Shown: positions 1-10,339 of the stretch, one piece after another | Layout: each line of letters starts with the position of its first letter | How positions within the stretch are numbered: the stretch's first letter is position 1 | Assembly (NCBI GenBank): GCA_033782935.1 | Contig: JAWQEG010002446.1 | Location: forward strand, 1 to 64,000 | Direction of reading: 5' to 3' | Length of the DNA: 64,000 nucleotides | Source: Petrolisthes cinctipes | Lineage: Eukaryota; Arthropoda; Malacostraca; Decapoda; Porcellanidae | Translations under genes and position numbers: made by a program | The notes under the pieces: model-generated | The model's database searches: none | What the model was told of the DNA's origin: nothing | Seen by the model: the letters and a program-made list of their open reading frames with translations, nothing else

Positions 1-111
1 GAGAAGACATTCGCTGAGATCCTGAAGAAGGATATCCCCAGCACTACCAAGACAATGACCAAACCGGGAAACGGAAGAGTATAGGGAGCCCTGCAGTTGG
101 GGGTTCCCTGA

Positions 112-767
112 AGGTTCTATTGTTCAACGCCAGGTCCATCCGAAATAAGTTTTTGGAACTGCGGGCCCTCGTTGCGACAGAGGAACCCGAGATGGGTGGC
201 CATAACGGAGTCATGGTTGAGAACCTCAGACAGAGATCTTGAAGGGAATTCGTGATTCCAGGCTACCAACTCTTCCACAAAGATAGAGAGGACAGAGGGG
301 GTGGTGGTGTGCTGTTGTATGTAAAGAACTCCATCAAATCGATGACCTGCAACATCACATCGAACCACGAGCTCCTTGGAGTTGACCTAGAAATAGGCAC
401 TGCAAAATACAGAACCCTGCTGCTTTATAGACCCCCTGGACAACTCAATGAGATGGACAGGGACCTATACCAGTTGCTGGGTGAACTAGTGGACGGCAGG
501 GTGTGCATCCTATTGGGGGACTTCAACACACATGTTGACTGGGAAACCAGAGAGCCCTCTGCCGAGAACACACCACTCTTGGAGTTTGTAAATGATGAAT
601 TCCTCACTCAATGGGTAAGGGAGCCAACAAGAGGTGCTAACATACTCGACTTGGTCCTCACCTCCGAGGATGACATCATTCAAGACCTCTCTGTAAATGA
701 AGAAATAGGTGGAAGCGACCACAAGCTTATAAGATTTTCAGTTAAGGTCCTAATATGGAGTCCGTGA
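112..767 (+). pseudogene. LINE AP-like endonuclease domain (broken)
   Basis: The reading frame opens with a typical endonuclease start (LLFNARSIRNKF near 118-155), loses sequence and frame near 190-250, then is open from 252 to 767. Visible motifs are LLGDFNTHVDW (metal-binding N and D) and GGSDHKLIRF (catalytic SDH) near 700-740. This domain would nick target DNA for target-primed reverse transcription. The catalytic-region motif normally found between the start and the RGGGGV block is missing, so there is a deletion as well as a frameshift. It overlaps the start of the next open segment by 13 bases. Confidence 0.85.
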
Positions 768-2848
768 CCCCGGTGCATAGAAAATTAGACATGGGGAGAG
801 CAGACTTTGCAGGTCTTCGTGAAGGCGTTGCTGAAATGGAACTAGAGGAGGGAGAGAGTGCTGATGATCTGTGGAGGTCATTCTTGTCTTCCTTCATGGA
901 ACTTCAGTCGCGCTTTATTCCTCTGAAGGGAACAGGTCAGAAGTTCATTCAACCGAAGTGGTTTAATCGGGAAATCCGTAACCTACTAAGGGGAGAGGAG
1001 AACTGCGTATCGTCGAGCGAAGGCATCTGGGACTTTGACGGTCATAGAAGACTGAATCGAAACGTGAAGTCCAAAATAAGGGCGGCTAAGCGTGCTGAGG
1101 AGGTCCGTGTGGCTAGACTCTGCAAAGAGAACCCCAAGGAGTTTTTCAGTTATGTGAATGGCCGTAAACCAATCCGACGCAGGATCGGTCCCTTGGTGAA
1201 TGAGGATGGAGCATTGATGCACTCTGATGCAGAAAATGCTAACCTCTTAAATGAGTACTTCTCTTCATTGTTCTCTGAGGAGAGTGGTCCCATTCCCGAA
1301 CCTTTGGACTCCTTCAGTGAGAAGTTGGAGTCAATGGTCTTCACCCAAGAAGAAATCGAGAGAAAAATAATCGAATTAAAAGCAAACAAGTCCCCCCGGT
1401 CCGGATGGGTTCTTACCTAGAGTGTTGAAAGAAGTGCATGGTGAAGTATCACGGCACCTGTGCATGGTCTTCAACAGGATAATCCAGACTGGATGCGTTC
1501 CTAGAGACTGGCGTGAGGCAGAGGTGACTCCTATCTTCAAGGAAGGGAGATGCTAGCCAACCGTCAAACTACAGACCCATCAGTTTAACCTCGATAGTCT
1601 GTAAACTCATGGAGAGCATCATGGTGGACAAAATAACAGCACACTTAGAATCAAATTTGCTACTGAGGGGTTCCCAGCATGGTTCCGGCAGCACCGGTCA
1701 TGCCTCACAAATCTGGTGGAATTCTTCCATTTTGTTTTCAGTGAGCATGATCGGGATAAAGCGATCGATGTTGTCTACTTAGACTTTCAGAAAGCCTTTG
1801 ATAAGGTACCCCACCGCCGCCTCCTTCGGAAAGTGCGTGCACTTGGGCATAGACGGAAATGTGGCAAATTGGATAGAGAACTGGCTAAGTGACAGACGGC
1901 AGCGGGTGGTAGTGAATGGACAGGCTTCAGAGTGGGTGCCCGTTACTAGCGGTGTTCCCCAAGGTTCTGTTTCTGGGACCACTACTGTTTATCATCTATG
2001 TTAATGACGTGGATGGTGACATGGTTGCCAAGATTTCCAAATTCGCCGATGATACTAAGCTTGGTATGAATGTCGCGAAAGAAGGAAATACTACCCGCTT
2101 ACAAGAAGATCTTAGGAAGATCGGGGAGTGGTCAGACACGTGGCAAATGCCATTTAACGTTAACAAATGCAAAGTTATGCATATAGGCCACAGAAACCCC
2201 CGAACAGAGTATAACCTTAAGGGCAATGCTCTCGTAAGCACTGATACTGAGAAAGACTTGGGGTGTAACTATCACCAGTGACCTCAAGTTCTCAAAGCAG
2301 TGTATTGAGGCTGAGAAGAAAGCCCAAGGATGTTAGGATACATAAAGCGACAGTTTGGATACCGGAACAAGGAGATAGTACTTTGTCTGTACAATTCCCT
2401 TGTCCGACCGCACCTGGAGTATGCAGTCCAGTTTTGGAGTCCTTCTTACCGGAAGGATATCGCGAGATTGGAACGAGTGCAAGCCAGGGCAACCAAACTT
2501 ATACCCTCTCTTAGACACAAGAGCTATAAAGATCGGTTGGTAGAACTCGACCTGTTCTCTTTGGAAACCCGGAGACTGCGTGGTCAGCTTATCGAAGTGT
2601 TTAAAATACTACGAGGCTTTGACAATGTAGACTACAGGGACATTTTCCAACTCAGTGAGGGCACAACCAGGAATCATGGCTACAAACTTGAACTAAAGCG
2701 ATACAACCGTGATCTGTGTGGTAAGTTCTTTACATACAGCATCTGCGGTACTTGGAACGCGCTTCCTGCTGATGTAGTCAACAGCAACTCTGTGGATCAG
2801 TTCAAGTCCAGATTAGACAAAGCCTTAAACCACCGTCTAGGTGTTTAA
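755..2848 (+). pseudogene. LINE reverse transcriptase and C-terminal region (broken)
   Basis: 755-1420 encodes the linker between endonuclease and RT and the RT entry (KANKSP). Frameshifts follow near 1395 and 1550. DFQKAFDKVPH (RT motif A) is read near 1785-1815, VPQGSV (motif B) near 1950-1975, and FADDTKLG (catalytic motif C) at about 2041-2064. The last open stretch (2330-2848) has the C-terminal pattern seen in CR1/jockey-type elements, with an RPHLEYA motif early and FKSRLDK near the end. At least three frame changes make it non-functional. Identification rests on the motif order. Confidence 0.88.
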
Positions 2849-2989
2849 GCCGTTGTGCGAGTGTTCCTTGATGGTTTCACATGACACATTCGAGAACGGT
2901 CGCCTACTTGCGCAACTAAACCCACAGGTACCCTCTTTGTATGGATCGTAAGGTCCCCTAGGGTACTTCTTTTCCTTGTAACTCCTTGT

Positions 2990-3087
<98 letters not shown>

Positions 3088-3268
3088 CTCCTCTCTCTCT
3101 CTCTCTCTCATTCACAAATACTCACACAAATTAAATCTCTCTTACATATACAGTCCCTCTCTCTTTCTTGTAGTTTCTCTCACACACACATACACACAGT
3201 CTCTCTCTCTCTTTCTCACACACTCACTGTATCCTCTCTATTCTTCTCTCACACACAAAGACAAAGTG

Positions 3269-3329
<61 letters not shown>

Positions 3330-3346
3330 TGCATACATACACGCAG

Positions 3347-3420
<74 letters not shown>

Positions 3421-3658
3421 AATGCAATCTCTCTTACATAGTCTCTCTCTCAAACACATTAATATCACTCTCTACGCACACACAGTTTATTTTTTCACAC
3501 TTTATCTCTCTTACACACACAGTTCCTCTCACACCAACATACACACAGTCTCTCTCTCTCTCTCTCTCTCTCTGACACACATACACACATCTCACAGTAC
3601 CTCTCTCTCATACACACAGACACACACACACAGGCACACACACACAGTCCTCTCTCTA

Positions 3659-3724
<66 letters not shown>

Positions 3725-3775
3725 TCTTCTTCTTCTTTTTCTTCAGGAGACTTCAGAAGGCTTCTGAAAAATTAA
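2990..3775. repeat. CT/AG microsatellite block with CA islands
   Basis: Almost pure (CT)n tracts broken by CACACA and TACATA patches, ending in (TTC)n at 3720-3745. It begins immediately at the 3' end of the LINE, so the LINE may have inserted in or seeded it. Long open frames here encode only Ser-Leu or Arg-Glu dipeptide runs and are not genes. Confidence 0.95.
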
Positions 3776-3820
3776 AAGTACTTACGGTAAAAAAAATATT
3801 CATATATACAAGTAAGAGAA

Positions 3821-3824
3821 AGAG

Positions 3825-3860
<36 letters not shown>

Positions 3861-3874
3861 TATTTATTTGTTTT

Positions 3875-3912
<38 letters not shown>

Positions 3913-3921
3913 TTTATTTTT

Positions 3922-3952
<31 letters not shown>

Positions 3953-4020
3953 TTATTATTTTTTATTATTATTATTTTTATTTATATCATTATTTTTATT
4001 ATTATTTTTATTTTTATTAT
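3821..4020. repeat. (TTA)n microsatellite
   Basis: About 200 bases of TTA triplets with scattered TTTTTA interruptions. No gene content. Confidence 0.95.
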
Positions 4021-4027
4021 GATGACT

Positions 4028-4180
4028 CCATCTCCATAGACAAACAACAGAGCATCGTACTGGTACCATAGCATCATCAATAACCTTACCAACCACTCCA
4101 TCATACTTGTTCCACCATATTTCAGACATTCTACATCGCATCCATCCAAACCTGAAGCTTTCCTTGTTTTCATCTCTAGA
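4028..4180 (-). pseudogene. LINE reverse transcriptase fragment
   Basis: On the minus strand a short frame reads KASGLDGCDVECLKYGG followed by MMEWLVRLL. That resembles the early RT block of LINEs (K-A-x-G-x-D-G then a Leu/Trp-rich helix). Only about 50 codons remain, hemmed in by trinucleotide repeats on both sides. It does not belong to the LINE at 1-2995, which is on the other strand and has a different sequence there. Confidence 0.6.
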
Positions 4181-4185
4181 GCTAC

Positions 4186-4392
4186 TATTACTAGAGCTAC
4201 TATTATTATTACCATTATTCCTACAATTACTAACACTACTACTCCTATTACTACTACTATTATTATTAACGCCACTATTACAACTACCACAACTACTACT
4301 ACTATTACTACTACTTCCTAACAAAGTACATTCTAGAATTGGCTTTCTTATACACATTTTCCACATTTGAGTTAAAACAAAGAACATCATCA
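4186..4392. repeat. ACT/ATT trinucleotide repeat with unexplained tail
   Basis: Mixed ACT and ATT triplets to about 4320, then about 70 bases (4320-4392) with no recognised content. Confidence 0.8.
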
Positions 4393-4394
4393 AT

Positions 4395-5545
4395 AATAAT
4401 ACCTAGATATTTGGTTGGTTAGTGTGTTAGTGTGTGTGTTAGATAGAAGGGTTGGTTGGTTGGTTAGTTAGAGGATTGGTTGGTTGGTTAGTTAGTTAGA
4501 GGGTTGGTTGGTTTGGTTAGTTAGAGGATTGGTTTTGGTTAGTTAGTTAGAGGGTTGGTTGGTTGGTTAGTTAGAGGGTTGGTTGGTAAGTTAGTGTGTT
4601 AGTGTGTGTGTTAGATAGTTAGAGAGAGGGTTGGTTGGTTGGTTAGTTAGAGGGTTGGTTGGTTGGTTAGTGTGTTAGTGTGTGTGTTAGTTAGTTAGAG
4701 GGTTGGTTGGTTGGTTAGTTAGAGGGTTGGTTGGTTGGTTAGTTAGAGGGTTGGTTGGTTGGTTAGTTAGAGGGTTGGTTGGTTGGTTAGTTAGAGGGTT
4801 GGTTGGTTGGTTAGTTAGATGGTTGGTTTGTTGGTTAGTGTGTTAGTGTGTATGTTAGATAGTTAGAGGGTTGGTTGGTTGGTTAGTTAGAGGGTTGGTC
4901 GGTTGGTTAGTTAGAGGGTTGGTTGGTTGGTTAGTTAGAGGGTTGGTTGGTTGGTTAGTTAGAGGGTTGGTTGGTTGGTTAGTTAGAGGGTTGGTTGGTT
5001 GGTTAGTTAGAGGGTTGGTTGGTTGGTTAGTTAGAGGGTTGGTTGGTTGGTTAGTTAGAGGGTTGGTTGGTTGGTTAGTTAGAGGGTTGGTTGGTTGGTT
5101 AGTTAGAGGGTTGGTTGGTTGGTTAGTTAGAGGGTTGGTTGGTTGGTTAGTTAGAGGGTTGGTTGGTTGGTTGGTTAGAGGGTTGGTTGGTTGGTTAGTG
5201 TGTGTGTTAGATAGTTAGAGGGTTGGTTGGTTAGTTAGAGGGTTGGTTAGTAAGAGGGTTGGTTAGTTAGTTAGAGGGTTGGTTGGTTAGTTAGAGGGTT
5301 GGTTGGTTGGTTAGTGTGTTAGTGTGTGTGTGTTAGATAGTTAGAGGGTTGGTTGGTTGGTTAGTGTGTTAGTGTGTGTGTTAGATAGAGGGTTGGTTGG
5401 TTGGTTAGTGTGTTAGTGTGTGTGTTAGTTAGAGGGTTGGTTGGTTGGTTAGTGTGTTAGTGTGTGTGTTAGTTAGAGGGTTGGTTGGTTGGTTAGTGTG
5501 TTAGTGTGTGTGTTAGATAGTTAGAGGGTTGGTTAGTGTGTTAGT
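4395..5545. repeat. GGTTGGTTGGTTAGTTAGAG minisatellite
   Basis: A 20-bp unit repeated dozens of times, very uniform from about 4690 to 5170. Flanks alternate with a longer variant containing TTAGTGTGTTAGTGTGTGTG. A 115-codon open frame (4871-5218) is only the translated repeat. The same GTTAG-rich vocabulary continues in the PUS10 intron at 6241-7735. Confidence 0.97.
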
Positions 5546-5743
5546 TAGCTGGTTTATTTAAAAATTTGACAGTTTTCAGTGTTAGATCGGCAATCACTAT
5601 TATTTCTGATTTTGTATTGAGAAACTTTACATACTGTGGTCTGCCCGTGAGAAACTCTTTTATCCATAAAATTAAATTAGCATTTACATTCATATTGTTA
5701 TTATCATTACTACTACTATAACAACTATCATTATTATCATCAT

Positions 5744-5778
<35 letters not shown>

Positions 5779-5817
5779 TTATTATCATTATTATTACACT
5801 ATATTCCCCCTCCATAG
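5546..5817. other. PUS10 intron spacer ending in a duplicated acceptor
   Basis: 5546-5700 is unique AT-rich sequence with no recognised feature. 5700-5805 is ACT/ATT/ATC triplets. The segment ends in CCCCCTCCATAG, a near copy of the true acceptor tract CCCCCTCAACAG at 6103-6114. Confidence 0.7.
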
Positions 5818-5854
5818 GTCGTTATAACAAATACAGTCGTGAGTTGCCACAGAC
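5818..5854 (+). pseudogene. Partial copy of the 5' edge of PUS10 exon 6115-6240, with acceptor
   Basis: Thirty-seven bases match the first 37 bases of the real exon with two synonymous changes, and are preceded by a usable AG. The copy then dissolves into (ACT)n. Reading continues without a stop through 5855-6114 into the real exon in the same frame, because the offset between the two acceptors is 297 bases (99 codons). Confidence 0.9.
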
Positions 5855-5874
5855 TACTACTACTACTACTACTC

Positions 5875-5905
<31 letters not shown>

Positions 5906-6112
5906 TACAATTATTACTACTACTATTCTTATTATTATTATTATTAGTAGTAGTAGTAATAGTAGTATTGTTATTACATTACTACTACTACTACAACAAC
6001 TATCATTATTATCAACACCACTACTACAACCACTATTACTACTACAACTACAACAACTACCACAACTACTACTACTATTACTACTATTATTAACACTATA
6101 TTCCCCCTCAAC
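5855..6112. repeat. ACT/ATT/AGT trinucleotide repeat, open in the PUS10 frame
   Basis: Short triplet runs (ACT, ATT, AGT, ACA, ACC) encoding Thr, Ile, Ser and Leu tracts. It separates the decoy exon edge from the real exon. The pyrimidine-rich end supplies the true acceptor. Confidence 0.9.
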
Positions 6113-6114
6113 AG

Positions 6115-6240
6115 GTCGTTATAATAAATACAGCCGTGAGTTGCCACAGACGCCCTGGATTGTGGAGGGAGAACGTAAACAGTCCACCAGTGTACAGGAA
6201 CTACTCTCTGCTATACTTAACAACACCATTAAGGCTCAAG
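6115..6240 (+). CDS. PUS10: PUS10 coding exon (first exon seen in the window)
   Basis: PUS10 is the archaeal/eukaryotic pseudouridine synthase that modifies tRNA in the T-arm region (positions 54/55). This exon encodes RYNKYSRELPQTPWIVEGER, a highly conserved block just before the catalytic domain, then STSVQELLSAIL. The acceptor is CAACAG at 6109-6114. The exon begins with the last two bases of a Gly codon and ends with one base (CAA G) before the donor GTTAGT. Phase matches the next exon. Upstream exons are not found in the window. The exon is flanked on both sides by copies of its own edges, so which junctions are used should be confirmed from transcripts. Confidence 0.95.
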
Positions 6241-7735
6241 GTTAGTTAGATTGATAGATGGTTAGAGGGTTGGTTTGTGTGTTAATGTGTGTGTTAGAGG
6301 CTTGATTAGTTAGAGGGTTGGTTGGTTAGTTAATTAGTTAGTTAAAGGGTTGGTTAGTTGGTTGGTTAGTTAGATAGATAGATAGTTGGGTTATTTGTTT
6401 ATTGGTTAGTTAGTTAGTTAGAGGATTGGTTAGTTAGAGGGTTAGAGGGTTGGTTAATGTGTTAGTGTGTGTGTTAGAGGCTTGGTTGGTTAGTTAGAGA
6501 GAGGGTTAGTTGGTTAGTTAGTTAATAAACAGTCCACCAGTGTACAGGAATTACTCTCTGCTATCCTGAATAATACCATTAAGGCTCAAGGTTAGTGTGT
6601 TAATTAGTTAGTTAGTTAGTTAGTTAGTTAATTAATTCTATCCTAAATAACATCGTCAAGGCTCAAGGTTAGTTAGTTAATGGGGTAATTTGTTTATTAA
6701 TAATTTAGTTAGTTCAATAGTTCGTTGGTTGGTTGGTTAGTTAGTTAGTTAAAGGGTTAGTTAGTTAGAGGGTTGGTTAGTTAGTGTGTTAGTGTGTGTG
6801 TTAGAGGCTTGATTGGTTGGTTTGTTAGTTAGTTAGAACGTAAACAGTCCACCAGTGTACAGAACTACTCTCTGCTATACTTAACAACACCATTAAGGCT
6901 CAAGGTTAGTTTAATTCTATCCTAAATAACACCATCCTGGCTTAAGGTTAGTTAGTGTGTTAGTAATTTAGTTAGATAGTTGGTTAGTTAGAGGGCTTGT
7001 TAGTTGATTAATTTGTTTATTATTTAATTAGTTAGATAGTTAGTTAAAGGGTTGGATAGTTAGAATGTCGGGTAATTGGTTTATTAGTAATTAAGTTAGT
7101 TAGTTAGTTAGTTGGTTGGTTGGTTAGAGTGTTGGTTGGTTGGTTGGTTAGTTAGTTAGAGGGTTAGTTAGTTGATTAAATTGTTTGTTAGTTGATTAAA
7201 TTGTTTGTTAGTTAGTTAGAATGTAAACAGTCCACCAGTGTACAGGAACTACTCTCTGCTATACTCAACAATACCATTAAGGCACAAGGTTAGTTAGTTG
7301 GTGTGTTAGTGTGTGTGTTAGAGGCTTGATTAGTGTGTTAGAGTGTGTGTTAGTTAGTTAGAGAGTTAATTGGTTGGTTGGTTGGTTAGTTAGTTAGTTA
7401 GTGGGTTGGTTGGTTGGTTAGAGGGCTAGTTAGTTAGTTGGGTAATTTGTTTATTATTTAGTTAGTTAGATGGTTGGTTAGAGGGTTGGTTAGTGTGTTA
7501 GTGTGTGTGTTAGAGACTTGGTTGGTTAGTTAGAGAGAGGGTTAGTTAGTTGGTTAGTTAGTTAGTAAACAGTCCACCGGTGTACAGGAACTGCTCTCTG
7601 CTATACTTAACAATACCATTAAGGCACAAGGTTAGTTCGTGTGTTAGTTAGATAGATAGATGCTTGGTTAGTTAGTTAGAGGGTTGGTTAAAGGGTTAGT
7701 TAGTTGGGTAATTTGTTTCTATTTATTTACACATT
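6241..7735. repeat. GTTAG-rich intronic array holding six copies of the exon's donor edge
   Basis: The intron is a degenerate GTTAGTTAG/GGTTGGTT minisatellite. Embedded at 6527-6590, 6636-6667, 6836-6904, 6914-6946, 7219-7288 and 7566-7630 are copies of the last 30-70 bases of exon 6115-6240. Each is followed by GTTAG, so each keeps a donor-like GT. Copies 1, 3, 5 and 6 are nearly full (about 65-70 bases); copies 2 and 4 are short and more diverged. The tandem unit is therefore exon edge plus donor plus minisatellite. Confidence 0.93.
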
Positions 7736-7736
7736 T

Positions 7737-7788
7737 CGTCTTTACCCCAGACCTAAAATTTTCGTCTTTACCCCAGACCTGAAATTTT
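7737..7788 (+). repeat. 26-bp tandem duplication spanning a splice acceptor
   Basis: TTCGTCTTTACCCCAG is present twice, each copy followed by ACCT(A/G)AAATT. The first copy supplies an AG at 7749-7750 and the second at 7775-7776. If the first were used, the frame would reach TGA within ten codons, so the second is the functional acceptor. Confidence 0.9.
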
Positions 7789-7966
7789 CGTCGTCTGGGC
7801 GTGAGGATGTTGACGTTCGTTGCCTGGGTGTGGGTCGTCCCTTCGTGATAGAGTTCATCAACCCCCGACACACCCTGCTGACACAGACACAGGTGGCGGT
7901 GTTACAGTGTGCGGTGAATGAGTCAACTCACCTTGTTAAATTACGACACCTACAGATTGTCGATAA
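7777..7966 (+). CDS. PUS10: PUS10 catalytic-domain exon
   Basis: Encodes [20 protein letters not shown], the catalytic motif of PUS10. The family's essential aspartate lies in the GREDVDVR segment. It is followed by [11 protein letters not shown] and a helical region ending HLQIVD. The exon starts by completing an Asp codon (G|AC) and ends GAT AA before donor GTACGT, leaving a Lys codon split for the next exon. The catalytic residues are intact, so the gene is probably functional. Five partial copies of its 3' edge, each with a donor-like GT, lie downstream (8128-9431). Confidence 0.96.
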
Positions 7967-7977
7967 GTACGTATTTA

Positions 7978-8104
<127 letters not shown>

Positions 8105-8165
8105 TACACATACATATATATACAGAGACCTACAGATTGTTGATAAGTACATATATAAATACATA

Positions 8166-9049
8166 CAGTGGAAGACACGGGATTAGGCGCGCTCCGGTGG
8201 CGCGTAAGTTATCTTACATCATCACTACACCTTTATTTATGGGAAGAATTTGAGAAAAAAAGAAAGTGGCAACTTGCTAATGAAGCAGGCAAGACATACA
8301 GGGTCGATTCCACAGTGGTTGGTATTGGTTTGTAAGCACGCAAACGAAAGAATGTTTGCCGTGTAAATGACTTATGTGTATTTAGTGAATCTGGTGAGTA
8401 AACTATACAGTGATTATTATTATCTAATTGTTTGATAGATTTTGTGAATGTGGATACTCAGCTTTTGGAAAATAATGAAGCCTTACAAGTGTGGTTGGTT
8501 GGGAAGCTAACAAACAAATACCATTGTAGAATCATCCCATAGTCACATACTCCATAATTAACGGACATTAGTATATACTCAGTCATTAGTTGGGTTAGAT
8601 GTGGCTGTCTCTCCCTTCAGGCCATATTTCAAATTTGTGACCAATCCTTTTTACAACCACTGTTCATTCACAAGACAATGGGGCGTAACCCCGACTTGTA
8701 GAAAGAAACTTTGACTCGTATTCACACGCTACATAAGGCTGGTTGTAGTGTAAAACAAATTTGTGAAGAGACTAGGGTGTCGAAGAGGAGAGTACAGAGG
8801 TGGGTAAAGAAATTCAGGGAGGCCGTCAATAGCATTTTCTACTGATATTCTCCACAATCTAGTCAACTCTATGCCAAATAGGCTCAAGGAAGTGATAAAG
8901 AAGAAAGGAAACATTACAAAGTACTAGTGGGTGATAAGTAGAAACTTGCATATTGTTGGGTAAATTGGTGTAAAAAAAAAAATTCTTATGACGCGACGGT
9001 AAATACTGCCCACATGGGAATGCGCGCCTAATGCCGTGTCTTCGGGGTG
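8166..9049 (+). mobile_element. Internally deleted Tc1-like DNA transposon
   Basis: Imperfect terminal inverted repeats share GAAGACACGG, then one mismatch, then ATTAGGCGCGC (about 8171-8192 and 9022-9043). They are flanked by a TA duplication at 8164-8165 and 9050-9051. The interior carries only the first and last parts of a Tc1-type transposase, so it is non-autonomous. It sits inside the exon-edge array of PUS10 and must be younger than that array. 8230-8677 holds no other recognisable feature. Confidence 0.8.
8678..8927 (+). pseudogene. Tc1-like transposase remnant
   Basis: From ATG 8678 the frame reads MGRNPDL, a stop, then a helix-turn-helix (AGCSVKQICEETRVSKRRVQ) typical of the Tc1 DNA-binding domain, to about 8820. 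A second frame then gives LVNSMPNRLKEVIKKKG and ends TKY at TAG 8925-8927, the usual Tc1 C-terminus. The whole DDE catalytic core between them is absent. Confidence 0.85.
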
Positions 9050-9431
9050 TATACACATATATACACACATATATACATCAACGCCTCTTGTTAAATTACG
9101 TGATCTACAGATTGTTGATAAGTACGTATATATATATGCATACATATATAATACATATACATATACACACTAAAGATTATATATATACACACACATACAC
9201 ACATATATATACATATATATACATAACACCTCTTGTTAAATTACGTGATCAATAGATTGTGGATAAGTACGTATATATATACATACATACATATATATAC
9301 ACACATCAACACCTTTTGTTAAATTATGTGACCTACAGATTGTTGATAAGTACATATATATCTACATACACACATATATATTATACTAAAGAATACACAC
9401 ATATATAAAGCAACCTACAGATTGTTGAGAA

Positions 9432-9452
9432 GTATGTATATACATTATTATT

Positions 9453-9484
<32 letters not shown>

Positions 9485-9696
9485 CTGTCACTTTCCATAT
9501 TATTATTATTATTATCATCATCATTATTATTATTATTTCTTAGTCACTTTCTATAGTATCATTATTATTATTATTTTTATTATTATTATATACTGTCACT
9601 TTCCATATTATTATTATTATTATCATTATTATCTATTATTATTATTATTATCTATTATTATCTATTATCATTATTATTATATACTGTCACTTTCCA

Positions 9697-9737
<41 letters not shown>

Positions 9738-9848
9738 GTATTATCTATTATTATTATTATTTTATTATTATTATTATTATTATCATCATCATTATCATTA
9801 TTATTATTATTATAGACTGTCACTTTCTAAATTATTATTATTATATTC
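9432..9848. repeat. (ATT)n with repeated TATACTGTCACTTTC spacer
   Basis: ATT/ATC triplet blocks broken five times by variants of TATACTGTCACTTTCCATA, i.e. a higher-order unit of 60-150 bp. It runs up to the acceptor of the next PUS10 exon. Confidence 0.9.
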
Positions 9849-9851
9849 AAG

Positions 9852-9928
9852 GAAAGATGTCAAGTATCTAAAAGAAGGAGAGGAAGAGAAGACCAAAACC
9901 TACTGTGCTCTGTGTTTATCTACCCAAG
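9852..9928 (+). CDS. PUS10: PUS10 exon (77 bp)
   Basis: Encodes KDVKYLKEGEEEKTKTYCAL then CLSTQ. The GEEEKTKTY block is strongly conserved in animal PUS10. It completes the split Lys codon (AA|G) and leaves one base (CAA G) before donor GTGAGA. The acceptor is TTCAAG, unusual in lacking a long pyrimidine tract because a TTA repeat precedes it. The exon end ACTGTGCTCTGTGTTTAT is echoed in the following intron. Confidence 0.95.
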
Positions 9929-10339
9929 GTGAGAATATAATGTGTTTTGTGTTTATACTGTGTTCTGTGTTTATATTATATATATATTATATATATTATA
10001 TTATATATATATAAAAAAAAAAAAAAAAAAAGGCCTCCGGTTGCAGTTCACCTCACGTGTATTTTTAATTCATGTGGACAGATCTCGTCAAATCCACTAG
10101 GAAGTGACCAGATCCTACAACAATCTTTATTCTAGCCCTGTGGGGGATGGCTAATATTCACAGACAATAAAGTCAGCCCCACTGGGCCGACTGTGTTCTG
10201 TGTTTAACTATACTATTTATACTATTTATCTATACTATCTATACTATTTATCTATACTATATATCTATACTATTTATCTATACTATATGTCTATATTATT
10301 AATACTATTTAACAATACTGTATATCTTATTTCTGCCAG
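9929..10339. other. PUS10 intron with partial exon echoes and a possible small insertion
   Basis: Near copies of the preceding exon end (ACTGTGTTCTGTGTTTA) occur at 9957-9973 and 10190-10206, here without a donor. Between them lie a TATA tract, a poly(A) run (10013-10030) and about 155 bases of non-repetitive sequence ending CAGCCCCACTGGGC, which could be a small retroposed insertion of unknown family. 10205-10320 is a CTATACTATTTAT repeat. Confidence 0.65.

Larger units (their letters stand above)
1..2995 (+). mobile_element. Non-LTR retrotransposon (LINE), frameshifted copy
   Basis: Endonuclease, reverse transcriptase and C-terminal region follow in order on the + strand, in at least four frames, so this is a dead copy. 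The 3' UTR (2849-2995) ends in a short tandem repeat of about 10 bp (two copies of CCTTGTAACT), followed directly by a CT microsatellite. A second 5'-truncated copy of the same 3' tail lies inverted at 13917-14064, which confirms the 3' boundary. Short 3' tandem repeats instead of poly(A) are usual in CR1/L2-like LINEs; the clade is not resolved here. The 5' end lies outside the window. Confidence 0.9.
8128..9431 (+). repeat. Five copies of the 3' edge of exon 7777-7966 in TA/CA-rich intron
   Basis: Copies at 8128-8146, 9081-9121, 9225-9266, 9307-9349 and 9411-9431 match the exon end (core CTACAGATTGT(T/C)GATAA) and are each followed by GTAC, or GTAT in the last. The three middle copies also carry the preceding CTTGTTAAATTACG stretch. 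TATATA and ACACAC tracts separate them. A Tc1 element is inserted between the first and second copies. Confidence 0.92.

Noticed and set aside
2837..3775. Ser-Leu and Arg-Glu repeat proteins
   Set aside because: CT microsatellite read in all frames.
4871..5218. Open frame of repeated VGWLVRGL
   Set aside because: Translation of a 20-bp minisatellite; no start context or domain.
8302..8312. GGGTCGATTCC resembling a tRNA B box
   Set aside because: No convincing A box or cloverleaf; it lies within the Tc1 element.
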